Positions 23,753 to 32,148 of a DNA stretch of 64,000 nucleotides are shown here, piece by piece. Position numbers and translations under genes: made by a program. Source of the stretch: Clostridia bacterium (GTDB taxonomy: Bacteria; Bacillota; Clostridia; Christensenellales; CAAEEZ01). The first letter of the stretch is position 1. Each line of letters begins with the position of its first letter. The stretch is from assembly GCA_900755035.1 (NCBI GenBank), contig CAAEEZ010000014.1:62001-126000 (forward strand), read 5' to 3'. Under the pieces are notes generated by a model, which was given only the letters and a program-made list of their open reading frames with translations, did no database searches and was not told the DNA's origin.

Positions 23753-24102
23753 TGACGGAATTAGTTTGTATAGTATGTCCTAACAGTTGTAAACTAACTA
23801 TTGACGATAACGGCAAGGTAACGGGCAACAAATGTAAGAGAGGCGAAAAATTCGCCATGGACGAAATGACTTGCCCTATGAGGTCGGTAACTACCACCGT
23901 TGCAACCAAGTTCGACGACGTACCCGTCGTATCCGTTAGAACAAACGGCGAGATACCAAAAGGTAAAATGTTCGAGCTTATGAAGGTGCTAAGCAAAGTG
24001 GTGCTAGAAGAAAGGGTGAAGCGTGGTAGCGTAGTAATAGAAAACGTATTAGGTACGGGCGTGGATATAATCACTACGTCGGATATGGTATTCGACTACT
24101 AA
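23752..24102 (+). CDS. DUF1667 protein of the glycerol-3-phosphate operon
   Basis: 116 residues. The N-terminal CIVCPNSCKLTI and later CKRGEKFAMDEMTCPMRSVTTTV give four to five conserved cysteines, the mark of DUF1667. The family occurs almost always with the GlpA- and GlpB-like flavoproteins and is thought to be the iron-sulphur third subunit, replacing the membrane-anchoring GlpC. The ATG overlaps the stop region of the preceding gene by one base, so the three products are probably made in equal amounts. A strong terminator ends the operon. Confidence 0.88.
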   Translation: MTELVCIVCPNSCKLTIDDNGKVTGNKCKRGEKFAMDEMTCPMRSVTTTVATKFDDVPVVSVRTNGEIPKGKMFELMKVLSKVVLEERVKRGSVVIENVLGTGVDIITTSDMVFDY

Positions 24103-24113
24103 TAGCGTAAGAA

Positions 24114-24140
24114 GGAACGAGGTAACTCGTTCCTTTTTTT
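24114..24140 (+). terminator. Intrinsic terminator of the glp operon
   Basis: GGAACGAG (24114-24121) and CTCGTTCC (24126-24133), loop GTAA, then seven Ts. Confidence 0.93.
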
Positions 24141-24207
24141 ATGCCGTATTACAAATGGTTTCGATAATATCGTATAGATAAAAATAGCGTAATTGTTGCA
24201 GATAAAG

Positions 24208-24393
24208 TTAAAGCGTAAAGGTAATAAAAAATATAAAAGCCGAAATGTAGGCTATAAGAAGTAGGGTGATAAGTATAAGTGCTACAATAACAGTATTTGC
24301 AATAAAGGTTTTAGTAAGAACAAACGACACGAATATATATAGCACAAACGCTACAAACGGTAATAGAAAATAGTTCTCAACTTGCAAACTCAT
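24208..24393 (-). CDS. Possible 61-residue membrane protein
   Basis: A two-segment hydrophobic protein (about residues 8-27 and 31-58) on the minus strand in the 500-base gap between the glp operon and the leucine-rich-repeat gene. There is no good ribosome binding site before the ATG and AT-rich DNA readily gives such frames by chance, so this is weak. Apart from the terminator and the promoter area near 24545-24573, nothing else was seen in this gap. Confidence 0.25.
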   Translation of the reverse strand: MSLQVENYFLLPFVAFVLYIFVSFVLTKTFIANTVIVALILITLLLIAYISAFIFFITFTL

Positions 24394-24544
24394 GCGTATG
24401 GTTTAGGTGGTAAATTTTGAATAAATTAGTACAAAAATACATAATAAAGTGACTAAATAGCAGGTGGGAAGAACAAAAATTTCAAAAATATAAATTTTTA
24501 TTTGGAAAAAATAAGAGAAAATAAAATAAATTTATATATAATGC

Positions 24545-24573
24545 TGTTCAAATTTTTTCTAGAATGATATAAT
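24545..24573 (+). promoter_or_regulatory. Possible promoter of the leucine-rich-repeat gene
   Basis: TATAAT at 24568-24573 with a poor -35 candidate TGTTCA 17 bases upstream, 54 bases before the likely start codon. Confidence 0.45.
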
Positions 24574-24626
24574 GATCACAGTTTAATTATGTTAGACTAA
24601 TCTAATGAAAAAATATGGAGGACAGT

Positions 24627-26475
24627 ATGAAAAAGAAGTTTTATCACTACTTGTTTTACCGCTTAGCGTAGTAGTTGGGCTATCCGTACTTACTGCTTGT
24701 TCTGGTGGGGATAATTGCCAGCACGAATACGGCGAGTGGCAAGTGGTAAAAGAGCAAACTTGCACAGAGAACGGACTAGAAGAAATGACTTGCAATAAAT
24801 GTGGAAAAAAAGAGAGTAAAACCATTAAGGCAGATCACAAGTGGTATAGTGAATGGACCGTCGACGTAGAGCCGTCCTATCAAAAGGAGGGTGAGAAGTC
24901 GCACAATTGCCTAAGATGTGACGAAAGAAAGGATATAACCAAAATAGACGCTTTAACCGAAACCAAACTTATTTACGAAAAGGTTGAGGGCGGATATAAG
25001 GTTACGGGGGTAGCACCTGAGGCTGAAAACGACAAGGTAATGATAGTACCAGACACCTACGAGGGTGAGCCTGTAATTGCAATATGGGAAAATGCGTTTT
25101 TTGGTAAGTGGCAAGTAACCGAACTTTATCTTGCGGATTGACCATAGGCAGTAGTGCTTTTGAGGATATGCAGAAGCTTGTAAAGGTAAAGATGCCTAGC
25201 AATTTGTCTGTGCTAAGCAATAGGGCTTTTGAAGATACCTATAAATTAACTAATTTAGAACTACCTGAGTCGCTAACCGAAATAGGTTCGTACGTATTTT
25301 CAGAGAGCGGAATTACCGCTTTACATATACCTAAAAACGTAAGTAAAATAGGTAAGAACCTAACAAGTCATGCAAAGTCGCTAACAAAATTAACCGTGGA
25401 CGAAAACAACGCCGAATATTACTCAGACGGCAACTGCATAATCACTAAGGAGCATAAACTAATTGCAGGTTGCGCTGGTAGTGTAATTCCTAATACGGTT
25501 ACGGTAATAGGCGAGCAGGCGTTCTACTGTACGGGTATCACCAAGGTGGTAGTGCCGGCAAGTGTGGAAACCATTGAAAAAGAGGCGTTTAATGGGTGTA
25601 AAAGCCTTGTGGAAGTAGAACTTAACGGACTTAATGATAATAAGGCTAGTTCAACCGGTAATAGAATAGGATTTGGTTCAAGAGTGTTTAAGGGCTGCAC
25701 GAACTTGAAAAAGGTGACCATAAACGAGGGCGTAGGCAAAATAGGTTACGAAGGATTTATGAATACCGCAATAGAGGAACTAGTTTTGCCAAATTCATTA
25801 GTAGGTATTGAAATTAATGCGTTTAAGGGTAGTTTGTTAAAGAAAATAAAACTAGGAAGTAGTTTTAATCCGCAAAAAAATTACGGAGGCTTAAATAGTA
25901 GTGGGTTATTAGAAACTATCGACCTTGGCACTAATACTTAGTGCGTCCTAAAAGACGGATGTTTGTTGTGGAAAGTAGGAGTAATAGCTTTTATAAATAA
26001 AGAGGAGATTACCATTCCTGCATCTTATACTAATCCAAGTGGAACAACTAGTAACGTAACTCAAACTTATCAATGCAATTTGTCTGATATGCATCAAGTA
26101 AAAAAGGTAACGCTACCTGCAGGGTTCAGGCTATCCTTAACACCAAATTTGCATGGTATGACTTCTTTAGAAGAGATAACGTTTGAAGGAAGCATAGACA
26201 TAGGTCAAAACACTAACGAACTTCCTGCCAATTTGTTTTCAACTTTGAGTAACTTAAATCTAAAAAAGATAAATCTATCTAAGGAAATTACGTTAGGAAA
26301 ATTTTGGAACGGCACCGTTTTGTTTACAGGAAGTTACGATAAAGTAAATCCGAATTTAGTAATCACTACGCCTGATACCAAAGAAGAGTGGGAGACAAAA
26401 ATAGAAGGCGCAGTAATGCCAACTTGTACTGTTGTTTGCTCGAACGGGGAGATAAAATACAAATATAACAATTAG
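24627..26475 (+). pseudogene. Broken BspA-type leucine-rich-repeat lipoprotein gene
   Basis: The pieces add up to one secreted protein of about 615 residues. GGAGGA at 24617 points to ATG 24627, but that frame stops after 14 codons; one base more in the A-run after the ATG would join it to the frame encoding LLVLPLSVVVGLSVLTAC, a clear lipobox. That frame has a Cys/His domain (HEYGEWQVV, TCTENG, CNKCGKK, CLRC) and stops at 25139-25141; a one-base loss near 25138 would join it to the LRR_5 repeats (GSSAFEDMQKL, SNRAFEDTYKL, GEQAFYCTG). A TAG at 25939-25941 then interrupts that frame, after which it continues (CVLKDGCLLWK) to 26475. Three lesions make decay likely, unless they are assembly errors. 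Confidence 0.75.
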
Positions 26476-26484
26476 ATAATAAGC

Positions 26485-26517
26485 AAAAAAGGGAGCGAGT
26501 AGTCGCTCCCTTTTTTT
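26485..26517 (+). terminator. Strong intrinsic terminator after the leucine-rich-repeat gene
   Basis: GGGAGCGA and TCGCTCCC (26491-26498, 26503-26510), loop GTAG, flanked by six As and seven Ts; may work on both strands. Confidence 0.93.
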
Positions 26518-27070
26518 ATAAAAGGTAAAGCGAATAATAGAGTTATAGTAAAGGAATATATAAATAAAATAGACAAACGAATATAAGTATATAGAAAGTA
26601 TATATGAAGTATATAGATAGTATTTATAATATATACTTTTATATATAACATGCAGATAAGTGAAATGATTTGCACTTGCTAGCATTATAACTAATATAAA
26701 TTATTTTGAAAAATAGAATAGTTACAAGTAGTATTATTATTAAAAATTACAAAATATATAATAATAGCTACAAAGTATGACAAAAAAGAACAAAATATAT
26801 AATACTATTTTACTACTATAAAAAATGGCGAAATATATAATAGTTTGCCAAATGACGTAAGTTTTGAAAGGCAATATTGCGAAAAATAATATAAATATAC
26901 TGAAACTACTAGCAATAGTAAAGGAATTAGCGATATAAATATAAATGTGGGGTTAGCCTTGTAATAAACGTTTTATAAGCTAAAAGAGTGGAAAGTCAAA
27001 AAGAAAAATACGATATAAACAAATTGCAAACTAAAATAGGAAGTAGTTAAAAGATAGTATATCAAAGCAA
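26518..27070. repeat. AT-rich gene-free stretch with three copies of a 14-base motif
   Basis: About 550 bases between converging genes with no credible coding frame. Nearly identical 14-mers lie at 26750-26763, 26791-26804 and 26829-26842 (consensus C[AG]AAATATATAATA), at intervals of 41 and 38 bases. Runs of TATA continue around 26560-26650. No function assigned. Confidence 0.45.
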
Positions 27071-27071
27071 A

Positions 27072-27097
27072 AAAATAACGCCTACTTTCGTAGGCGC
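27072..27097 (-). terminator. Intrinsic terminator of spoVG
   Basis: Read on the minus strand: CGCCTAC, loop GAAA, GTAGGCG, then TTATTTTT, placed nine bases after the spoVG stop. Confidence 0.85.
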
Positions 27098-27105
27098 TAA
27101 GTTTC

Positions 27106-27378
27106 TTAAACCGTTTCTTCTTGAAGGGCTTTTTCGTATGCAGTTAGGATAACTGCTTTTACTTGTTCCCTAGTTTCAGAGTTGATAGGGTGCGCTATAT
27201 CTTTGTATTCGCCATCAGGAGTTTTCCTACTTGGCATAGCTATAAACGTACCTTCGCTTCCTTCTATTATTTTGATATCGTGCACTGCAAAGCAATCGTC
27301 GATAATGATAGAAGCAACAGCCTTTAATTTGCCGGTATCGGCTTTAATTTTTCTAATTCTAACGTCAGTAATGTTCAT
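27106..27378 (-). CDS. spoVG: Septation/regulatory protein SpoVG
   Basis: 90 residues beginning MNITDVRIRKI, the family start; the frame extends upstream but GAGGTGAG sits properly before 27378. Conserved segments are ADTGKLKAVASIIIDDCFAVHDIKIIEG (across residues 14-41), FIAMPSRKTPDGEYKDIAHPI and the helical end. SpoVG is a small nucleic-acid-binding regulator that affects sporulation septation in Bacillus and virulence genes or capsule in other Firmicutes, and exists in non-sporulating species too. It is a single-gene unit that converges with the leucine-rich-repeat gene across the AT-rich stretch, and is divergent from murC. Confidence 0.96.
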   Translation of the reverse strand: MNITDVRIRKIKADTGKLKAVASIIIDDCFAVHDIKIIEGSEGTFIAMPSRKTPDGEYKDIAHPINSETREQVKAVILTAYEKALQEETV

Positions 27379-27504
27379 AATTCTCACCTCTCTGCCACTA
27401 AATCTAAGCATATTATATATTAAAAATAAACCGATTACAATAATTTTGTTAATTTTATTATGCTATTTATTAGCAAAATTATTATAAAAGGCATATATTA
27501 CATT

Positions 27505-28878
27505 ATGTTTTCGTTAAATAAAAGTAAAAAAATCTATCTTTTGGGGATAGGGGGTGCAAGTATGTCGGCTCTTGCTATTATCCTAAAAGAAATGGGGCAT
27601 CAAGTAGCAGGCACGGACGTAAGGTACGGCGAGTACTATAATACGCTTACTGAACGTGGTATTTTGGTGGAGATAGGCGGAGCAACCGATATGATAAACG
27701 ACGCCGACCTAATCGTTAGTAGTTTAGCCGTCAAAAAGGATAACGCAGACTATAAAAAGGCTGAGCAAAGTGGCAAGCCTATTTTGTCAAGAACGGAGCT
27801 ATTGCAAATTTTGGATAGAAGTTATCCGTTCGTAGTGGCGGTTAGTGGCACGCACGGTAAAAGCACTACTACTTTTTTAATATCGTCTATTATGAAAAAC
27901 GCAGGGCTAAGGGCAACCTATCATATAGGTGCAAGTAGCGAAAAATTCCCTTCGGGCGGAGCGTATACGGGCAGGGAATATTTCGTTAGCGAAGCGTGCG
28001 AGTATAGGGATAGTTTTTTAAGTTTTACGCCAAGTATTGCGGTGGTGCTTAATATCGAAAAGGACCACCCGGATTATTTTGCGTCAAAGGAACAACTTGA
28101 AAGTAGTTTCGTAAATTTCTGCAAAAACGTGAGAAAAGACGGGACGGTGGTTGTAAGTACTAAGGTAAGCAACCTAATTAAAAGAGAACTTAAAAAAGCA
28201 AATAGAGAGGACGTAAAAGTAATTACGATAGGTGATGGTGGCGACTACTACTATAAAGACGTTGTTACAAACAAAAAAACCGAGTTTACGGTGGTTGACG
28301 GAAAGGGTGATAGGGAAAGAAAGTTTTGCTTAAACCTAAAAGGCGAACACAACGTACTTAACGCCTTGTTTACCATTGCCGTATGCGACGTCTTGAAACT
28401 AGACGAAGATATAGTTAAAAGTACGCTAGCAAATACTTGCGGACTAAGGCGAAGATACGAAAAGATTGCAAACTATAACGGGGCAGACGTTATTTTAGAC
28501 TATGCACATCATCCAAGTGAAATAAAAAAGGTGATTAGCACGGCAAAAGAAAGTACGAATGGAAGATTACTTGTATGTTTTCAGCCTCATACTTATTCTA
28601 GAACGACGGCGTTATTTGACGAATTCGTCGATAGTTTTGACGGGGCTAGCGAGGTGATAATCACAAAGACCTACAAAAGTAGGGAAGAGAAAAATGGCAA
28701 AACTGCGTTTGATTTGTTTTTAGCGCTTGGTGAAAAAATGGAAAAAGTTAGTTATTTTGACGAATTTTTGCCTATCGTAAAGTATCTTAAAGATAACTTA
28801 CAGAAAGGGGACGTATTGCTTATTCTTGGGGCAGGCGACGTAGACGACGTAGGAAAACTGATAAAATCGACGAAATAG
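27505..28878 (+). CDS. murC: UDP-N-acetylmuramate--L-alanine ligase
   Basis: Adds L-alanine to UDP-MurNAc, first step of the stem peptide. 457 residues from ATG 27505, giving MFSLNKSKKIYLLGIGG with the dinucleotide-like motif at the start. Mur ligase motifs: SGTHGKSTTTFLI near 121-133, EACEYRDSF near 169-177, NIEKDHPDYF near 187-196, LRRRYE near 320 and DYAHHPSEI near 336-344. The chosen ATG lacks a good Shine-Dalgarno site; a TATATT box ends five bases upstream, so a leaderless mRNA is possible. An in-frame upstream start at 27460 cannot be excluded. It is not in a mur/fts cluster. Confidence 0.92.
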   Translation: MFSLNKSKKIYLLGIGGASMSALAIILKEMGHQVAGTDVRYGEYYNTLTERGILVEIGGATDMINDADLIVSSLAVKKDNADYKKAEQSGKPILSRTELLQILDRSYPFVVAVSGTHGKSTTTFLISSIMKNAGLRATYHIGASSEKFPSGGAYTGREYFVSEACEYRDSFLSFTPSIAVVLNIEKDHPDYFASKEQLESSFVNFCKNVRKDGTVVVSTKVSNLIKRELKKANREDVKVITIGDGGDYYYKDVVTNKKTEFTVVDGKGDRERKFCLNLKGEHNVLNALFTIAVCDVLKLDEDIVKSTLANTCGLRRRYEKIANYNGADVILDYAHHPSEIKKVISTAKESTNGRLLVCFQPHTYSRTTALFDEFVDSFDGASEVIITKTYKSREEKNGKTAFDLFLALGEKMEKVSYFDEFLPIVKYLKDNLQKGDVLLILGAGDVDDVGKLIKSTK

Positions 28879-28905
28879 AATATTATCTTTTGAAAATATA
28901 AAAAA

Positions 28906-28933
28906 TAAAAACACGCCGTAAAGCGTGTTTTTT
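28906..28933. terminator. Shared terminator between murC and the convergent dehydrogenase
   Basis: AACACGC/GCGTGTT with loop CGTAAA, flanked by As and Ts on both sides, so it can end both converging transcripts. Confidence 0.85.
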
Positions 28934-28949
28934 ATAACTAGAATATTCG

Positions 28950-29942
28950 TTATTTTACGTTTACTATAATATTTGCGTCTACGTTAGGGAATGTAGCGTA
29001 CTCTTCCATAACTTCGCCAACTTGTTCAAACTCTATGGCTTTCGTTTGGATAAACGAGGTGTCGATATTTTTGGTAGCAAGTAGGTTTATTGCAGTTGCT
29101 ATTTCGTCGTAGCCGTTGTTGATGCCAACTATTTCTAGTTGCTTGCTAAGTAGTTTAGATAGTTCCACGGTTGCATTAGTTTGTTTGTGCCCAACTACTG
29201 CAATCTTACCTTGTTTACGGCAATACTGCATAGCAGGTTGAAGCGGGGTGTCGGTGTTTGGGTCGTAAATAACGAAGTCTGCCATTCTGCCACTTGTGAA
29301 AGAAAGAATTTGACCAAGTACGTCAGCCTCGGACGGATTAACAGTGTAGTATACGCCCATATCGGTTGCAATAGAAAGACGCGCAAAATCCGTATCGATT
29401 AAAATAGGTATTGCTTGGTAATAAATAGCAAGTTGGCATAGTAGTATGCCTAACGAACTGCCACCAATAATCACTACCGTTTCGCCTTTTTCTATATCAA
29501 GGTCGGAAAAAATCTTTACGCCAAGGGCAATATTTTCCACGAATAGCGCTTCGTTTTCGCTTACGCTGTCGGGAAGTAGATATACGTTTTCACGGTTTAT
29601 CGCAACGAAATCTTTCAAAAAGCCGTCGCAGTCTATGCCCATCGTGTCTACGTTTGGGGCAATATACACCTTTTTGTCGTGCGCCGTGCCGGTAGCAAGA
29701 AAAGGGCTAAGCAAAACCCTTTCGCCAAATTTTAAGCCAAGGTCTAAATATTCCTCACTTACGTTGCCTATTGCAATACGTGACGGCGTAATAGGATAAC
29801 GGTTGCCTTCTCCTTTTAGCAAATTAACGTCGGTATTGTCGATAAGCGCTTTTGAAACCTTTACTTTTACTTTGCCTTCTGCCGACAATTCCTCGTTGTC
29901 TAAGTTAATTTTTCCTAAATGGTTAATTTTCCAACTTTCCAT
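28950..29942 (-). CDS. Medium-chain dehydrogenase/reductase family protein, divergent
   Basis: 330 residues. The C-terminal Rossmann half is recognisable by VVIIGGSSLGILLCQLA (near 162-178) followed by an acidic end of strand 2 (LIDTDFARL), and the N-terminal GroES-like half by RIAIGNVSEEYLDLGLKFGERVLLSP. The usual catalytic zinc ligands of alcohol dehydrogenases (Cys in the first loop, GHE, later Cys/Asp) are not visible, so a zinc-free reductase or a degenerate member is likely. ATG 29942 is supported by GAGG five bases upstream; a GTG two codons earlier is the alternative. Substrate unknown. Monocistronic, ending at a shared terminator. Confidence 0.7.
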   Translation of the reverse strand: MESWKINHLGKINLDNEELSAEGKVKVKVSKALIDNTDVNLLKGEGNRYPITPSRIAIGNVSEEYLDLGLKFGERVLLSPFLATGTAHDKKVYIAPNVDTMGIDCDGFLKDFVAINRENVYLLPDSVSENEALFVENIALGVKIFSDLDIEKGETVVIIGGSSLGILLCQLAIYYQAIPILIDTDFARLSIATDMGVYYTVNPSEADVLGQILSFTSGRMADFVIYDPNTDTPLQPAMQYCRKQGKIAVVGHKQTNATVELSKLLSKQLEIVGINNGYDEIATAINLLATKNIDTSFIQTKAIEFEQVGEVMEEYATFPNVDANIIVNVK

Positions 29943-30044
29943 AAACACCTCAATTACGATATATTATATCATATTATATCTATTTAAGCAATTTAATATA
30001 ATAAAAATATTTTTAATCAAAATTAGAAAAGACCTTTATTTTAG

Positions 30045-30101
30045 TTGACTTAAAGCCAAGGAATATTTATAATTGACTTGTATTGTTAGTTATTATGTAA
30101 T
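30045..30101 (+). promoter_or_regulatory. Two tandem promoters of rpmE
   Basis: P1: TTGACT 30045-30050, spacer 17, TATAAT 30068-30073. P2: TTGACT 30073-30078, spacer 17, TGTAAT 30096-30101. The -10 of P1 and the -35 of P2 share one base, a compact double promoter. Confidence 0.7.
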
Positions 30102-30121
30102 TATGCTAAATGGAGGTAAAT

Positions 30122-30328
30122 ATGAAAGAGAATATTCATCCAAATTATCATGATGTTGAAGTTGTCTGCGCTTGTGGCGAAAAGTTCGTTACCGGAACAT
30201 CAAAAGATACAGATGTAATAAAAGTTGATATTTGTAACAAATGTCATCCATTCTTCACCGGTAAACAAAAATTAGTAGATACCGGCGGCAGAGTAGATAA
30301 ATTCAAGAAGCGTTATAATCTTGATTAA
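30122..30328 (+). CDS. rpmE: 50S ribosomal protein L31
   Basis: 68 residues, the normal size. ATG 30122 has GGAGGTA directly upstream. The protein begins MKENIHPNYH and contains VCACGEKFVTGTS and the late CNKCHPFFTGKQKLVDTGGRVDKF hallmark in two parts. It keeps four cysteines (CxC and CxxC), so this is the zinc-bound form that is replaced by a Cys-less paralogue under zinc shortage in some species. The gene comes just before the DUF1385-PrmC fusion and prfA, an order known in clostridia, but a strong terminator intervenes. Confidence 0.97.
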   Translation: MKENIHPNYHDVEVVCACGEKFVTGTSKDTDVIKVDICNKCHPFFTGKQKLVDTGGRVDKFKKRYNLD

Positions 30329-30337
30329 TCACAAGTT

Positions 30338-30370
30338 AAATGCAGATACGGTTTGTATCTGCATTTTTTG
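30338..30370 (+). terminator. Strong terminator between rpmE and the fusion gene
   Basis: AAATGCAGATAC (30338-30349) and GTATCTGCATTT (30355-30366) form twelve perfect pairs around GGTTT with a T-run. The next start codon is only 12 bases past the stem. Confidence 0.93.
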
Positions 30371-30378
30371 TCTAAATT

Positions 30379-32148
30379 ATGAAAGTTAAGGTATCGAAAA
30401 TCGGCGGGCAGGCGGTAATGGAAGGCGTAATGATGCGTGGCGAAAAATCAGTTGCTACGGCAGTAAGAAAGCCTAACGGAGATATCGTAGTCGATTTGTC
30501 AAGAGTTACCCTGTCTAAAAGAATGAAAACCGTTGGCAAAATTCCTATCGTTAGGGGTATTGTCAACTTTTGCAATATGATTTTTTTGGGAACGAAAACG
30601 CTAATGAACTCGGCAGAGATGCAAGGGGTGGAGTTAGAGCCAAGTAAGTTTGAAAAATGGATTAGTGAAAAATTCAAACTAGATTTGTTCTCGGTTGCAA
30701 TGTGGATAGGCGTAATCTTGGGCGTTTTGCTTGCCGTAGGTTTATTCTTCGTGTTGCCACAGGTGTTTACTTCGCTTATTATGAAGATTCCAGGTGCTGA
30801 TAGTATGCACGTGATATTAAAAAACCTTATCGAAGGCGTTATAAGGATAGCAATGTTCGTTTTGTACATTTTGTTAGTCAGCCTTATGAAAGACGTAAAG
30901 AGAGTGTTTATGTATCACGGCGCAGAGCATAAGACTATAAACTGCTACGAAAGTGGAAAACCACTTACCATAGAAAACGTACGTAATTCGTCTAGGATAC
31001 ACAATCGTTGTGGTACTACCTTTTTGTTTATCGTTATGATTATTAGCATATTACTGTTTTCTTTGTGTGGCTGGGATAGTAGATGGTGGGTAAGGCTACT
31101 TATCAGGCTTGCGCTTATACCGCTTGTTATGGGTGTGTCCTACGAGATACTTAAAGTACTTGCAAAATACGACAACTTGTTTGTGAATATTTTGCGTGGA
31201 CCGGGGTTATTATTACAAAGAGTAACCACGGCAAACCCAACCGACGAAATGCTTATGGTGGCTATGGCGTCGTTCAAGACCGTACAAAAACTTGACGAGG
31301 ACGAAACCTTGCCTACGGGAAGTGGCGTATACCGATACGATTATTTTGAAATTAAAGATTTAGTAGATAGTAGAAGTAAGATAGAAGGCTACGAAGAAGA
31401 ATTCGAGTGGATATTATGTAGTAGAAAAAACGTAGAAAGGGTAAAACTTGTTAGTAGCAAGTTTGATTACGACGACGTAAGCGACACGGTGTACAAACTT
31501 GATAGGGTAAAAAACGGCGAGCCACTTGATTACGTTTTAGGCGAAAGCGTGTTTTACGGCTATAAACTTACGGTAAATAAAAACGTTCTTGTGCCACGCC
31601 CTGAAACAGAACTCGTAGTTGAACAAGCGTTAAAGTATATTACGACGGATTCTAGGGTGTTAGATTTGTGCACGGGAAGTGGCGCTATTGCTATAACTAT
31701 TAAAAAGCAGTCTGGCGCAAGCGTGGTTGCAAGTGATATTAGCGAAAGTGCGCTTAGCGTTGCAAAGTTAAACGCTAGAAAAAACGACGCCGACGTAGAA
31801 TTCGTTTTGTCCGACCTATTTGAAAACGTGGAAGGAGAGTTCGACGTTATCGTGTCTAATCCACCTTATATACGAAGTGGCGATATAGAGGGCTTAGACA
31901 GGAGCGTAAAAGATTACGAGCCAAGGCTTGCACTTGACGGTGGCGAAAGTGGATTTGACGTGTACGACAAAATACTAACGGCGTTTCCTAGTAAGTTAAA
32001 GTGTGGCGGAACGCTAGTGTTTGAATGTGGATACGACCAAGCAGACGAACTAATAGGTAAAATTAACGGTTTTAAGGAAGTGTTTGCCGTTAAAGATTAT
32101 AGTGGTATAGATAGAATTATAATAGCAAAAGGATACGAAAATGTTTGA
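30379..32148 (+). CDS. prmC: Fusion of DUF1385 (YqhQ-like) membrane protein and PrmC
   Basis: 589 residues in one uninterrupted frame. Residues 1 to about 310 are DUF1385: GGQAVMEGVMMRGEK at the start, membrane helices near 100-120, 145-165 and 212-255, and the invariant FMYHGAEHKTINCYE near 177-191. Residues about 320-589 are PrmC, the methylase that modifies the GGQ glutamine of release factors: helical N-domain, VPRPETELVVEQAL near 408, LDLCTGSGAIAI near 427-438 and the catalytic SNPPYI near 492-497. In related genomes the two are separate neighbouring genes. prfA, its substrate, starts eight bases before the end. No ribosome binding site is visible. Confidence 0.93.
   Translation: MKVKVSKIGGQAVMEGVMMRGEKSVATAVRKPNGDIVVDLSRVTLSKRMKTVGKIPIVRGIVNFCNMIFLGTKTLMNSAEMQGVELEPSKFEKWISEKFKLDLFSVAMWIGVILGVLLAVGLFFVLPQVFTSLIMKIPGADSMHVILKNLIEGVIRIAMFVLYILLVSLMKDVKRVFMYHGAEHKTINCYESGKPLTIENVRNSSRIHNRCGTTFLFIVMIISILLFSLCGWDSRWWVRLLIRLALIPLVMGVSYEILKVLAKYDNLFVNILRGPGLLLQRVTTANPTDEMLMVAMASFKTVQKLDEDETLPTGSGVYRYDYFEIKDLVDSRSKIEGYEEEFEWILCSRKNVERVKLVSSKFDYDDVSDTVYKLDRVKNGEPLDYVLGESVFYGYKLTVNKNVLVPRPETELVVEQALKYITTDSRVLDLCTGSGAIAITIKKQSGASVVASDISESALSVAKLNARKNDADVEFVLSDLFENVEGEFDVIVSNPPYIRSGDIEGLDRSVKDYEPRLALDGGESGFDVYDKILTAFPSKLKCGGTLVFECGYDQADELIGKINGFKEVFAVKDYSGIDRIIIAKGYENV

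Noticed and set aside
26750..26842. CRISPR array
   Set aside because: The repeats are 14 bases long, AT-only in essence and only three in number; the intervals are not spacer-like and there are no cas genes.
29181..29402. Plus-strand frames inside the minus-strand dehydrogenase gene
   Set aside because: Antisense shadows with no SD site; the minus-strand frame has clear Rossmann motifs.
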